From Sulfurovum sp. (lineage in GTDB: Bacteria; Campylobacterota; Campylobacteria; Campylobacterales; Sulfurovaceae), in NCBI GenBank assembly GCA_030949725.1, contig JAUZSE010000006.1, positions 1-64,000 on the forward strand: DNA of 64,000 nucleotides, given 5' to 3'. Every line of letters begins with the position of its first letter. Positions within the stretch are counted from its first letter, which is position 1. Below the pieces are notes generated by a model that did not search any database, was not told the origin of the DNA, and saw only the letters and a program-made list of their open reading frames with translations. This document shows, piece after piece, positions 9,855 to 19,721 of the stretch. A program made the translations under genes and the position numbers.

Positions 9855-10433
9855 TTATAGCTCTAAATAGCTCAATATCTTTTGATGAATGTTTTCTATA
9901 CGTATCTGTCGCATCCACTTCTAGGTAGTCTATGTCTAGTTTTTGTAAGCTCTCATGCATTTTATGCTGTACATTTAGTAGGTATTTTAAACCACGTAAC
10001 TCGATGCCATCTAGTTCTTTTTGGGAAGTACGTTGCTCTAACGTTTTCGATATCTAGTTAAAAACAACACGATTTTATCTGGAAAATGCTCTTTGAGTGC
10101 AAACTTGTTCAGTGCAACAAGTGCATCAAAATCAAAATCTCCATTGGCTAAAGCATAGCCGATGCCTGAGAGAAAACCTCTGTCAGAGATGACAACTTTA
10201 TCTTTATTTGGCTTCTACTACTTCTTCATAATGTTCTGCTCGGTCAGCTAGAAAGAGTAAAAGTTCTGCACGTTTAGATTTAATTGAATCTGAAAGGAGT
10301 ATTTCTCTGGCTTTCACACCAAACTTTGTACCCCCTGGTTCATGTGTAACTATGACCTCAGGGTGTTGATTAGCTATGAGTTGTATCTGCGTGCTTTTCC
10401 CACACGTGTCTATACCTTCAAAGAGTATATACA

Positions 10434-10434
<1 letters not shown>
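9855..10434 (-). CDS. tmk: Thymidylate kinase, three indels
   Basis: The P-loop 'EGIDTCGKSTQ' begins 5 residues into the protein, followed by 'THEPGGT' and the DR motif in 'VVISDRGFLSG', so it phosphorylates dTMP to dTDP. The frame is broken near 10205 (extra T), 10045 (A-run one short) and 9900 (extra base). Correcting these gives a continuous TMK of about 193 residues ending NIHQKILSYLEL with a TAA at 9855. The ATG overlaps the restored coaD stop as TAATG. Three indels in one essential gene argue for sequence error, not decay. Confidence 0.88.
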
Positions 10435-11443
<1,009 letters not shown>

Positions 11444-11563
11444 TTTGTTACCCTTGTCTTTTAGTAAAGAGATTATAGCAAAAGAAAATTAGAGTGCTGT
11501 AATTATGATTTGTAGGCTTGATTAAATCAGATACATAAGTATTAATCTGCTAAAATCTCCAAA

Positions 11564-12077
11564 ATGAAACCTATAGAAATACAGTTTAGCCCTGCAAATC
11601 CCGATATTATACAAAACTTTGTAGAACTCGAAGAGTTTTATCCGCCTTTACATGAAAGTGAAAATGATTATCCCTCTGTCAAGGCATGGCTTAAACAAAT
11701 TCGTCTTGAAGGGTTTAGCGAAGAGATGATGAAAGAGATAATTCTTTATTATTTTAGGCTTATCAAAAAAGAAAAATATGAAGAATCAGCCCAACTCATA
11801 CTCGTCTCTTGTGCTACCCATCACGACAACGCTTGTTATATTTTAGCTAGAGAACTCTTTAGGGGATTATTATTTGAAGCCAATCCCTCAGCCTCTTTTG
11901 GGATGTTTTCAACTTTAGCAAGAGGAGGGCATGCCGAAGCCTTATGCGACTTGGCACTTTTTTTACAAAAATGGAATTACCGTAAAAAAGAACAAATCCC
12001 ACGCCAAAAAACTCTATGAACAAGCCATGAACGCAGGCGTAGAAAGAGCGAGGAAGCATTATGAGGCGTTGTCTTGA
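11564..12077 (+). CDS. Sel1-like repeat protein, one frameshift
   Basis: The 151-residue open frame continues as a further segment once one A is removed from the run at 11967-11971, giving about 170 residues and a stop at 12077. The second half shows helical repeats of Sel1 type ('GHAEALCDLALFLQ' then 'KKLYEQAMNAGVERA'), and an acidic N-terminal region precedes them. Sel1/TPR-like arrays bind proteins or peptides; the partner is unknown. No signal peptide is seen, so it is probably cytosolic. Confidence 0.65.
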
Positions 12078-12121
12078 CTAATTGGGGTGGTATACTTCTT
12101 CTGATATAATAAACCAACCCC

Positions 12122-12211
12122 AACTACTCTAAGGCACTCAAAGAAGCTAAGATGCAGATGATAATAGAAGATAAACATCCCTTTTATTGGGCTGGATTTG
12201 TTTTGGTATAA
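12122..12211 (+). pseudogene. Remnant of a CHAT-domain (caspase-like) protein C-terminus
   Basis: A 29-codon open stretch encodes 'KALKEAKMQMI' followed by 'HPFYWAGFVLV' and a stop. This matches the conserved end of CHAT peptidase domains (AL-x-x-AK ... HPYYWAAFVL-I). No upstream remainder is visible; sequence before it has stops in this frame. It is a scar of a lost accessory gene, possibly a defence or signalling protease. Confidence 0.5.
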
Positions 12212-12275
12212 TTGTATATTGTATCCATCCAAAAGTATATAAATATGATAATGGATAAAAAGAAAGAGGAGAGAG

Positions 12276-13940
12276 ATGCACCCCACTAAACTACCTTATG
12301 GACTAAGCGACTTCAAAAGAATTAGAATAGAAAACTACTACTATATAGATAAAACTAAATTTATAAAAGAGATAGAAAGCGATGCAGATTTTCTATTTTT
12401 CCTCCGTCCTAGACGATTTGGCAAATCCCTCACTATCTCTATGCTAGAAGCCTATTATGATAGTTATTATTCTGAACACTTTGATGAGATATTCAAAGAT
12501 ACTTATGTGATGGATAATCTTACACCCTTGAAGAGTAGCTTTAGTGTGCTTAGGTTTGATTTCTCTGCTGTGGATATTACTGACTATGAGAGTAGCTTTA
12601 GAAATAATATCAATATGACCATAGATCTATTTGTGAGTAAATATGAGATAGATTTTCAGACAGATTTTGACAATCCTATAGATAACCTCAGAGGACTATT
12701 CATCTACTGCAATAGAAGCAACCTCCCTATCTATATCCTCATAGATGAATATGACAACTTTGTGACTAAGCTTCTCATAAGCGATATGGATGCCTACAAA
12801 GATATGGTAACAAGCAAAAATGCCATCTATAAAGAGTTTTTTACTATGCTCAAAGTAGGCACAAGTGGGGCTATCAAAAAGATGTTTTTTACAGGTGTGT
12901 CACCGCTTGCTCTCTATGATGTGACGAGTGGGAGTAATATCGGTGTAAATATATCACTCACTGAGAGTTTCAACGATATGGTAGGAGTTACCAAAGAAGA
13001 GCTTATAGCTATGATAAGTTTTTATGGACTAGAAGGTCAAAAAGAGCATATATTGGCTAGATGTGATGAGTGGTATAACTCTTATAGATTCAATGAAAAT
13101 GTACAACATACCATCTACAATAGCGATATGATATTCTACTATATGAAATCTCTAGTACAATACCATCAAGAACCACGAGATTTGATAGATGTAAATGTCC
13201 GCACAGACTATAGCAAACTCAAATTTCTAGTTTATACCAACAAAAAGCTCAATGGCAACTTTGAGATGCTCAACAAACTCATCTTGGGTGAGAGTGTCAC
13301 TACCACCAATATAAAAGACAGCTTTTCTGCATTTGAATTAGCCAATGAAGATAACTTCAAATCATTTATGTATAGTTTGGGCTTTATAACTATCGAAAAA
13401 GAGCGTTTTAAAATCAAATTTAAAATACCAAACCAAACTATCAAAAAACTACTTTCAGAGTTTATCCACTATGCTTATAGAGATTTTGAAGATTACACTA
13501 TGAGAGTTGAAAAACTAGATGAAAAGTTATCAGAACTTGCTATTACCAAAGACCTATCCGTATTTCACTACATAGCTGAGATAATCAAGAGTAGCACCTC
13601 CATACGCGACTACATAGACGGAGAGAACTTTGTCAAAGCCTATCTCCTAGCATATCTAAACCTAAATACCTTTTATGAACTCAAAAGTGAAATAGAGTCA
13701 AACAAAGGCTACATAGATATACTCCTAGACCCTATATCTGATGAAGTGCCTTATGGCGTAATTATAGAACTCAAATATATCAAACGAAGTGAATTTAACG
13801 ATACAATTTTACAAAAGCAAGTCGCACAAGCCACAAAGCAACTCAATCAATATGATATGGGTGAGAGGTATCTTAAAATCGTTTTGATTTTTAATGGTTG
13901 GGAGATGGTGTTTTGTGAAGAGGTTGTAGCCATACCATAA
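12276..13940 (+). CDS. AAA-ATPase / PD-(D/E)XK nuclease-like protein (DUF1703 type)
   Basis: The 554-residue protein begins 'LPYGLSDFKRIRIENYYYID', then a variant Walker A 'RPRRFGKS', Walker B 'YILIDEYDNF', and a C-terminal nuclease-like motif 'VIIELKYIKR' preceded by 'DILLDP', as in AAA-ATPase_like plus PDDEXK_9 proteins. A strong GGAG ribosome site precedes ATG 12276. These proteins are common, often multicopy accessory genes with unproven function; nucleic-acid processing is inferred. A paralogue broken by IS66 lies at 24316-27746. Confidence 0.88.
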   Translation: MHPTKLPYGLSDFKRIRIENYYYIDKTKFIKEIESDADFLFFLRPRRFGKSLTISMLEAYYDSYYSEHFDEIFKDTYVMDNLTPLKSSFSVLRFDFSAVDITDYESSFRNNINMTIDLFVSKYEIDFQTDFDNPIDNLRGLFIYCNRSNLPIYILIDEYDNFVTKLLISDMDAYKDMVTSKNAIYKEFFTMLKVGTSGAIKKMFFTGVSPLALYDVTSGSNIGVNISLTESFNDMVGVTKEELIAMISFYGLEGQKEHILARCDEWYNSYRFNENVQHTIYNSDMIFYYMKSLVQYHQEPRDLIDVNVRTDYSKLKFLVYTNKKLNGNFEMLNKLILGESVTTTNIKDSFSAFELANEDNFKSFMYSLGFITIEKERFKIKFKIPNQTIKKLLSEFIHYAYRDFEDYTMRVEKLDEKLSELAITKDLSVFHYIAEIIKSSTSIRDYIDGENFVKAYLLAYLNLNTFYELKSEIESNKGYIDILLDPISDEVPYGVIIELKYIKRSEFNDTILQKQVAQATKQLNQYDMGERYLKIVLIFNGWEMVFCEEVVAIP

Positions 13941-13990
13941 GTTTACTGCCATCTTTAGCTCTCTCTTTTGACAATATACCCTTTTTTAGA

Positions 13991-15841
13991 CTATCTATCA
14001 GCAAAACAAATCTCAAATACCACCCCATCATCACTATTCTCTACTCTAATCTTCCCATCTAATCGCTCTTCTACCAACATCTTGACCATAGCCAGTCCAA
14101 TGCCATGTCCTTGTGCATCTCCTTTGGAACTCACAAAATAATCAAAGACTTTTTCAATAGGTTTAATTTTAATCCCTCCTGCATTGTCTCTATATCTAAG
14201 GATATGCTTCTTTTTATCACTTATTAGAGAGAGTTGTATTTGATTGTCATTTTGAGATTTAAACGCATCTAAAGAGTTATCAATCAGTACGATAATAATA
14301 TTTGAGAAAATATGTTCATAATTGATTATCTCTAAATTCTTGGGAATATCCATCGTTATTTTGGCATTTTTTAGTGTGCTTTTAGCAGACAATAGTGAAA
14401 TGCTGTTGTTTATAGTTTCTTTAGGTGAAAAAGCGATGCTTTCCATCTTCCCAGAATAATAGTGAGAGAGTTCTATCATCGTCTTTTTCATGTGTTTTAT
14501 AGAGTGAGTCATACATGGCAACTCTTTTTCAAGGTGCTGGAGTGTATTCTCTTTGTCGTGCCTAAAGATGGTTTCCAAAAGTGTAACAGAAGCACCAAGT
14601 AGTGTAAGAGGATGTTTCCATTGATGGGTAATATGTCCTATCGCTTGTCCCATAGAAGCAAAACGAGACTGTTCCATTAACATTATTTTGGATTTATTGT
14701 GTTTTTCACTCAATTGGCTATAGTAGTATGCTAAGGCTATTGAGAGTAAGAGTGCTTCAAAAAATGAGCCTATTTGAAAACCAAAAGTGGTTAATATACT
14801 TGAAGGAACTAGCCCAATATTACTAAAATGTGAGGTAGCAACACCTACAAGAAAAAAACTCCAAGCGATAAAATAAAAAAATGCATTAATATTTTTTTTG
14901 AAAAAAGCCAAATAAGAAACAATAATAAAAAGCATAATGACTTCAAAGAGGTTGCTAATGCTAACCATCTTTATACTGATACCATAGCCAAAAATAAATG
15001 GAGTGAGTGCTAGTACAAAATTGAGCCATACCCAAGTATATAAAAATAGATAGAGTTTGGGTATGAGTACCTTCAAATTTAAAAAATAAATGGTAAACAA
15101 AAGACCAAAAGAAGCAGCAATTGACATAAATATAGGGATAACATATTTATTGAGAGCAGGTGTATCAGGCCAAAACAGTTGAAAAGCGATACCTGATAAT
15201 GCTAAGGCAAATATCATGTGTGAGAGATGAAAAAGTACATAATATAAGAAGCTTTTATTTTTGGTCATAAGATAAGTAATAAAATTATACATAAGCATAA
15301 TGCTAATAGCTCCAAAGTAAAAAGCGAACCATTTTATCTGCCTAAAACTAGATTTATAATAATCAGATATATTTTGGATAGTGATACCTATATTCATGGA
15401 ACTGGCAGAAATAATCTTGATGAAAAATGTCTTTTCTTGTAGAGGAAGTAGCGTAAACTCATAATTGGAAGTAGGCATTAAGGAGTTTTTGTTATGAGGT
15501 CTATGGTCACCTAACTCTTTTTTGAGAGTAAATCTTTGACCTTCTAATTCATAAATATCAATAACATCTAGTGATGGAGATTTAAATTCAAGTATCTGCT
15601 CTGTTACTTCTTTTGTCTTATTTTTGAGCGTAACCTTAACCCAAAACAGTTGATTAACAAAACCAAAGTTTGAATGCTCTTTTTCTAAAGGTAAAAAAAG
15701 CCCATCGTCACTTTTCTTTTTAATCTCAGTAAATGCATAGGGTCTATTTTCCAATTGTATATAAGACAATATACTCTTAACCTCTTCTTGTGCAGAGAGT
15801 AAAGTATGAAAAAATAAACTCATTAATAATAGCAGCCGCAT
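13991..15841 (-). CDS. 7TMR-DISM sensor histidine kinase
   Basis: The 616-residue protein has a signal peptide (to about residue 17), an extracellular 7TMR-DISMED2-like beta domain (about 25-165), seven transmembrane helices (about 170-380), and a cytoplasmic kinase. The phospho-acceptor region reads 'GQAIGHITHQWKHPL', and the ATP domain has N-box 'VLIDNSLDAF', 'DNAGGIKI' and 'GHGIGLAMVKMLVE'. It lies 9 bases after the response regulator gene in the same direction and presumably phosphorylates it. DISM domains are thought to sense carbohydrate-like or other external ligands; the ligand here is unknown. Confidence 0.93.
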   Translation of the reverse strand: MRLLLLMSLFFHTLLSAQEEVKSILSYIQLENRPYAFTEIKKKSDDGLFLPLEKEHSNFGFVNQLFWVKVTLKNKTKEVTEQILEFKSPSLDVIDIYELEGQRFTLKKELGDHRPHNKNSLMPTSNYEFTLLPLQEKTFFIKIISASSMNIGITIQNISDYYKSSFRQIKWFAFYFGAISIMLMYNFITYLMTKNKSFLYYVLFHLSHMIFALALSGIAFQLFWPDTPALNKYVIPIFMSIAASFGLLFTIYFLNLKVLIPKLYLFLYTWVWLNFVLALTPFIFGYGISIKMVSISNLFEVIMLFIIVSYLAFFKKNINAFFYFIAWSFFLVGVATSHFSNIGLVPSSILTTFGFQIGSFFEALLLSIALAYYYSQLSEKHNKSKIMLMEQSRFASMGQAIGHITHQWKHPLTLLGASVTLLETIFRHDKENTLQHLEKELPCMTHSIKHMKKTMIELSHYYSGKMESIAFSPKETINNSISLLSAKSTLKNAKITMDIPKNLEIINYEHIFSNIIIVLIDNSLDAFKSQNDNQIQLSLISDKKKHILRYRDNAGGIKIKPIEKVFDYFVSSKGDAQGHGIGLAMVKMLVEERLDGKIRVENSDDGVVFEICFADR

Positions 15842-15850
15842 AACTTCCCC

Positions 15851-16540
15851 CTAAACTTTAAACATATACCCATAAGCAGGGATATTTAAAATAACATCTT
15901 TGCCTACCTTTTTGCGTAAACGGTAGATAATACTCTTGACGGCTTGTTTGCTTTTGACTTCAACAGAGTCAAGACAAAGATTAATCTCTTCCATTAGAAC
16001 AATTTGATTTTTTTTCATAATAAAGAGTTCCAGTAGGCTAATTTCACTATTAGAAAGAGTCACTTTTTCCCCTTTGTCTATCAATGATTTACTAAATCTA
16101 TTATAGGAAATACAATCATTAATCACAATAATATCCAAACCATTGACTTCAATTTGCTCAATCATAGAGAGTAAAGTAGCCGTAAGTGAGGCATAATCTA
16201 TAGGTTTGATAAGATATTGAGCCAATGCAAGAGGGATAACGCTAAGTAGCTTTTCCTTGTCAGAATAATTACTCATAATCACAAGAGGGATATATCTATC
16301 TTTTTGGCGTATGGCTTTACACAGCCCATAACCATCAAGCACGGGCATAGAGTAATCACTAATTACCATATCTATAGATTGAGTATGATAAATATCAAGG
16401 GCTTCTTGCCCGTCTTTTGCCACGATAATATCATTGAAAAATAGCGATAAAAGTGTATGAAGCTTATCTAGTAACGCTTCTTCATCATCTACGAGTAAGA
16501 GTGTAAAATTCTTTAAAATATTGAGTTTTTCTTCATTCAT
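15851..16540 (-). CDS. Response regulator, receiver plus winged-helix DNA-binding domain
   Basis: Of the 229 residues, 1-125 form a receiver with acidic pocket 'LLVDDEEALLDKL', phospho-acceptor aspartate in 'DMVISDYSMP', and switch lysine in 'YLIKPIDY'. The C-terminal part ends 'IIYRLRKKVGKDVILNIPAYG', typical of the OmpR/PhoB winged helix. It heads the operon with the histidine kinase. A long palindrome 57 bases upstream of its ATG recurs at two other promoters in this window, so it is the likely binding site (inference). The first 27 codons are duplicated at 19422-19502. Confidence 0.93.
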   Translation of the reverse strand: MNEEKLNILKNFTLLLVDDEEALLDKLHTLLSLFFNDIIVAKDGQEALDIYHTQSIDMVISDYSMPVLDGYGLCKAIRQKDRYIPLVIMSNYSDKEKLLSVIPLALAQYLIKPIDYASLTATLLSMIEQIEVNGLDIIVINDCISYNRFSKSLIDKGEKVTLSNSEISLLELFIMKKNQIVLMEEINLCLDSVEVKSKQAVKSIIYRLRKKVGKDVILNIPAYGYMFKV

Positions 16541-16657
16541 TTTTAGCCTAATTTTTGATTTATTTTGTGCTTTAACATCATAACATATCAGAGTAGCAAA
16601 GTAGTAGCAAAAGAATTTTTGGCTTGATACTACTTTGATTTTTTGGTTTGGTATAAT
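16460..16657. repeat. 198-bp repeat, copy A (5' end of response regulator gene plus its upstream region)
   Basis: Bases 16460-16657 recur almost unchanged at 19422-19619. The segment includes codons 1-27 of the response regulator (minus strand), its leader, the palindrome and a rightward TATAAT box, so this is the donor copy. Confidence 0.9.
16597..16657 (+). promoter_or_regulatory. Palindromic operator and rightward -10 box, copy A
   Basis: The arms CAAAGTAGTA (16597-16606) and TACTACTTTG (16628-16637) form an inverted repeat around an inner near-palindrome with GCAAAAGAATTTTT. It is followed by a T/G-rich tract and TATAAT at 16652-16657. It stands between the divergent response regulator gene and the clostripain-like gene and could serve both. 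The rightward transcript would have a leader of about 300 bases. Confidence 0.65.
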
Positions 16658-16960
16658 TTTTTTAGATTTTAGTATTGGGCTAAATCATTCAATGATAACC
16701 ATAAATTGCGTCAATATCAATGAATTAAGAATTACTGCTCTTTGGAAGTGACGGCTTCCGAAGAATTTGATATTTTACTTAATTTATAAGTGTTGATAAT
16801 ATCCGTGGGAACGAGAAAAAGAGATTATGGACTTGGTGGGTATAAACTATAAAAAGTGTATATTCAACGGCATGGTAAATGGTTTAAGAAGATGAGCAGA
16901 TGATACGATTACATTCACTTGACTCCTTTTCTCTAATTAAATATTAAGGAAATTAAATAA
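16658..16960 (+). other. Long leader/intergenic stretch before clostripain-like gene
   Basis: No convincing gene is present. A small hairpin GGAAG/CTTCC lies near 16744-16758. A short open stretch of 22 codons (ATG at 16826) is probably chance. The region is AT-rich and ends with an AAGGAAATTAAATAA ribosome-site context before ATG 16961. Confidence 0.4.
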
Positions 16961-19321
16961 ATGATTAAAAGTACAAATAAATTGATACTATCAGCAGTTG
17001 TTGCTGGATTTTTAGTAAGTTGTGGAAGTAGCAGTAACACAACGACTCCAGAATCAAACACAACGGCACCAGAATCAAACACAACAATCACTATGAGGAC
17101 AAATAATTCTCAAGGTAAAGGAGATATGTCTGGTACAGGAACACTTATGGCTTATGATGGCATATACGAACCAATTTTAGGAGAAGATAAAAAGCTCTTT
17201 GCCTTCTATATGATTGGGTCTGATTTAGAGCGTAAATTTTCGTCAGGAACGACCGATTTTACGGAGATGATAGAAGGATATAAATCCCTTACTCAAGAAC
17301 AAAAAGATAAAATTGATATTATCATAGCTTTTGGTGGAACTAATAAAGATGGTTGGAGAGGGATGAAAATTGCTACGATAGACCAACTTATTAATGATGC
17401 TTCAGATGATAATGTCTTTGGAGATAGTGATGACTATCAATATGTAGCACCTGAAGCTAATATGGGATATAAAGATAGCTTTAAGCTTTTTTTAAAATAT
17501 GTAAAAAATAACTACAACAACCATAGTGTCAAATTTTTAGATATGTGGGATCATGGTGCAGGTTCTGTTTTTATTGTTGGAAAAGATGATAACTTTGGAG
17601 GAAATAATGAAGAAGATAATACATATAGTGTCATAACAAATAACGATATAGAGGGTGTATTTAAAGATATAAATATCTCATTTGATATTATTGGATTTGA
17701 TACTTGTCTCAATGCCTCTATGGAAGTAGCAAAAAGTATTCAACCTTATGCCTCTTATATGCTTGCTTCAGAAGAGACTGAACCAGGACATGGATGGAAT
17801 TATAAAGATGTAGTAATGAAATATACTACAATAACAGATTTAAAAGTTTTAGGAACAGCATTAGTTGATAGTTTTATTGACTCAGAAGAACACCAAAGTA
17901 CGACTGGGAAAACTCTTTCGTTTGTAGATTTATCTAAATATCAAGCACTTTTGAATAATATCAATAAAATGGGAGATATTTTTAAAACCATAGATACAGA
18001 TAGTGATTTGAAAGATGCATTTATTCCTGCTATTAGAGATGCAAGAGGATATAATATATCTGATAACGACCAGAGTAAAAAAGCTTCTGTTGATGTTCAG
18101 CATTTTATGGCTTTATTAAAAATTAATCTCTTTAATGCAGATAAGAAAGAGCATAATGCGTATATATTGGCAAGTGATATAATCAATAATGTTAATGATT
18201 ATGTAGTATATAATAAGCATGATGAACAGCTAAACAATTCAACAGGAGTTGCTATTTTCTCTCCCAATGATGATGGAAATCAATTAAGTTGGTTACAAGC
18301 TATTGATGGTTCTAAGGTATCAATAGCTTGGTTTAATGGTGTAAAATCATATCAAGATTTAGGAAAATCTGATACAACTAAACCCGTAATAAAAAGACAA
18401 CGATTTTCAACAACTATTGCAACAAATGATTTGGAAGCCTCTTATCGAGATGAATGTTCACTTGCTTGGCGTCCTGATGGTAGCTATGAAGAAGATTGTT
18501 TAGCCTATCATGGTCTTAAACCAATAATAAATTCCAAATATAGAAGTAATGGTACAACAATTTTCGCAGGTGAAGGTAGTGCATTTATCAATAAAAATAG
18601 TAAAAGTAAATTAAGAAGTACTAATCCAATAATGAATGTAACAACTGCTACTTTTAGTGATGATAATCTCAATCAAGTTAAAACAGTTTATGGAAATATA
18701 GTAGATGGTGAATTTTTGACAACAGCAATATTACAAGCAAAACCAACAGCAGATAATAATGGTACTTACTTTACACCTATTTGGAACCAAAAATGGTACA
18801 CCTTCACCTACGAAGATAATAAACAGAGTGCATGGATACCACTTGTCTTCAAACAGAGACTTAGTAATGGTAATGTTATTTATGTAACAGAAATTGATTA
18901 TGTAAATTCCAAAGGAGACTACAGTGACTATATTGAAGGTAATAAATTTGATTATGCCCGATTAGAGATAGTGATAGATGAAAATAATAATTTGGTTTCT
19001 AATACAATTCAACCTTATACAATAGAAGTTGATACAAATGGTAAAGAGACTATACTATTATCTAAAACTGCAGGTAGTCTTAAAATAGGAGATAAGGTAC
19101 AATTTTACTCTCAAAATTTTGATATAAATACAGATGAAATCTTTTTTAATCAGGAAAGTGGTCTTATAACTTTGAAAAAAGAGTTTAGTCTTGATGTAGA
19201 AGAGTTAGAGTTTGAAGATGAAAATGGAACCCTATTAGAATATTATTATATGATGGTAGCAGATGATATTAATAGCAACCGAGCATACACTACACTTCAA
19301 AAAGCACAAAAAGATAATTAA
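16961..19321 (+). CDS. Clostripain-family (C11) cysteine peptidase, lipoprotein
   Basis: The 786-residue protein has a lipoprotein signal 'AVVAGFLVSCGS' and a short tandem linker (PESNTTAPESNTT). It then has a C11 peptidase domain with the catalytic histidine in 'FLDMWDHGAGS' and cysteine in 'IIGFDTCLNASMEVA'. The remaining 400 residues are an extracellular-type beta-rich extension with no domain I recognise. C11 enzymes cut after basic residues; this one is probably surface- or periplasm-anchored. Placement beside the two-component system and its palindrome suggests it is a target of that system. Confidence 0.88.
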   Translation: MIKSTNKLILSAVVAGFLVSCGSSSNTTTPESNTTAPESNTTITMRTNNSQGKGDMSGTGTLMAYDGIYEPILGEDKKLFAFYMIGSDLERKFSSGTTDFTEMIEGYKSLTQEQKDKIDIIIAFGGTNKDGWRGMKIATIDQLINDASDDNVFGDSDDYQYVAPEANMGYKDSFKLFLKYVKNNYNNHSVKFLDMWDHGAGSVFIVGKDDNFGGNNEEDNTYSVITNNDIEGVFKDINISFDIIGFDTCLNASMEVAKSIQPYASYMLASEETEPGHGWNYKDVVMKYTTITDLKVLGTALVDSFIDSEEHQSTTGKTLSFVDLSKYQALLNNINKMGDIFKTIDTDSDLKDAFIPAIRDARGYNISDNDQSKKASVDVQHFMALLKINLFNADKKEHNAYILASDIINNVNDYVVYNKHDEQLNNSTGVAIFSPNDDGNQLSWLQAIDGSKVSIAWFNGVKSYQDLGKSDTTKPVIKRQRFSTTIATNDLEASYRDECSLAWRPDGSYEEDCLAYHGLKPIINSKYRSNGTTIFAGEGSAFINKNSKSKLRSTNPIMNVTTATFSDDNLNQVKTVYGNIVDGEFLTTAILQAKPTADNNGTYFTPIWNQKWYTFTYEDNKQSAWIPLVFKQRLSNGNVIYVTEIDYVNSKGDYSDYIEGNKFDYARLEIVIDENNNLVSNTIQPYTIEVDTNGKETILLSKTAGSLKIGDKVQFYSQNFDINTDEIFFNQESGLITLKKEFSLDVEELEFEDENGTLLEYYYMMVADDINSNRAYTTLQKAQKDN

Positions 19322-19337
19322 ACTGTTTTAAATATAT

Positions 19338-19364
19338 AGAAAGTGAGATTTTTCCTCACTTTCT
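19338..19364 (+). terminator. Terminator hairpin after clostripain-like gene
   Basis: Arms AGAAAGTGAG and CTCACTTTCT form a 10-bp stem 17 bases after the stop codon. There is no strong T-tract after it, only T's in the loop. Confidence 0.6.
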
Positions 19365-19421
19365 AAGTGACCTTAGGCACACCCCCATCCTTAAAAAAGC
19401 CAATAGAGATAATACCGTATA

Positions 19422-19619
19422 AAGCTTATCTAGTAACGCTTCTTCATCATCTACGAGTAAGAGTGTAAAATTCTTTAAAATATTGAGTTTTTCTTCATTC
19501 ATTTTTAGCCTAATTTTTTATTTATTTTGTGCTTTAACATCATAACATATCAGAGTGGCAAAGTAGTAGCAAAAGAATTTTTGCTTTGATACTACTTTGA
19601 TTTTTTGGTTTGGTATAAT
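19422..19619. repeat. 198-bp repeat, copy B, placed upstream of the RCC1-repeat gene
   Basis: This is a near-identical copy of 16460-16657. Bases 19422-19502 still encode the first 27 residues of the response regulator on the minus strand (MNEEKLNILKNFTLLLVDDE onward), with no downstream gene body. The segment was therefore copied as DNA from the regulator locus rather than evolving independently. Confidence 0.9.
19559..19619 (+). promoter_or_regulatory. Palindromic operator and -10 box, copy B
   Basis: The same arms CAAAGTAGTA (19559-19568) and TACTACTTTG (19590-19599) as copy A, with TATAAT at 19614-19619. Only about 23 bases separate the expected transcript start from ATG 19649, so this is a tight promoter for the RCC1-repeat gene. 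Confidence 0.75.
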
Positions 19620-19689
19620 ATTGAGAATATTAATATAAAGGAAAGAAAATGAAACATAACACAACACTCAAAAACCTATTGGCATATTT

Positions 19690-19721
19690 GCTGATACTGC
19701 TTTTTGCTGATACTGCTTTTT
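19690..19721 (+). repeat. 16-bp tandem duplication in signal-peptide codons
   Basis: GCTGATACTGCTTTTT occurs twice head to tail (19690-19705, 19706-19721), followed by the related GCTAATACG. Sixteen is not a multiple of three, so two copies put the RCC1 protein out of frame while one copy keeps it in frame. Confidence 0.85.

Noticed and set aside
9805-9960. 52-residue N-terminal extension of HisS
   Set aside because: It encodes the last residues of thymidylate kinase in a shifted frame plus a palindrome; ATG 9804 has a proper ribosome site and the canonical HisS start.
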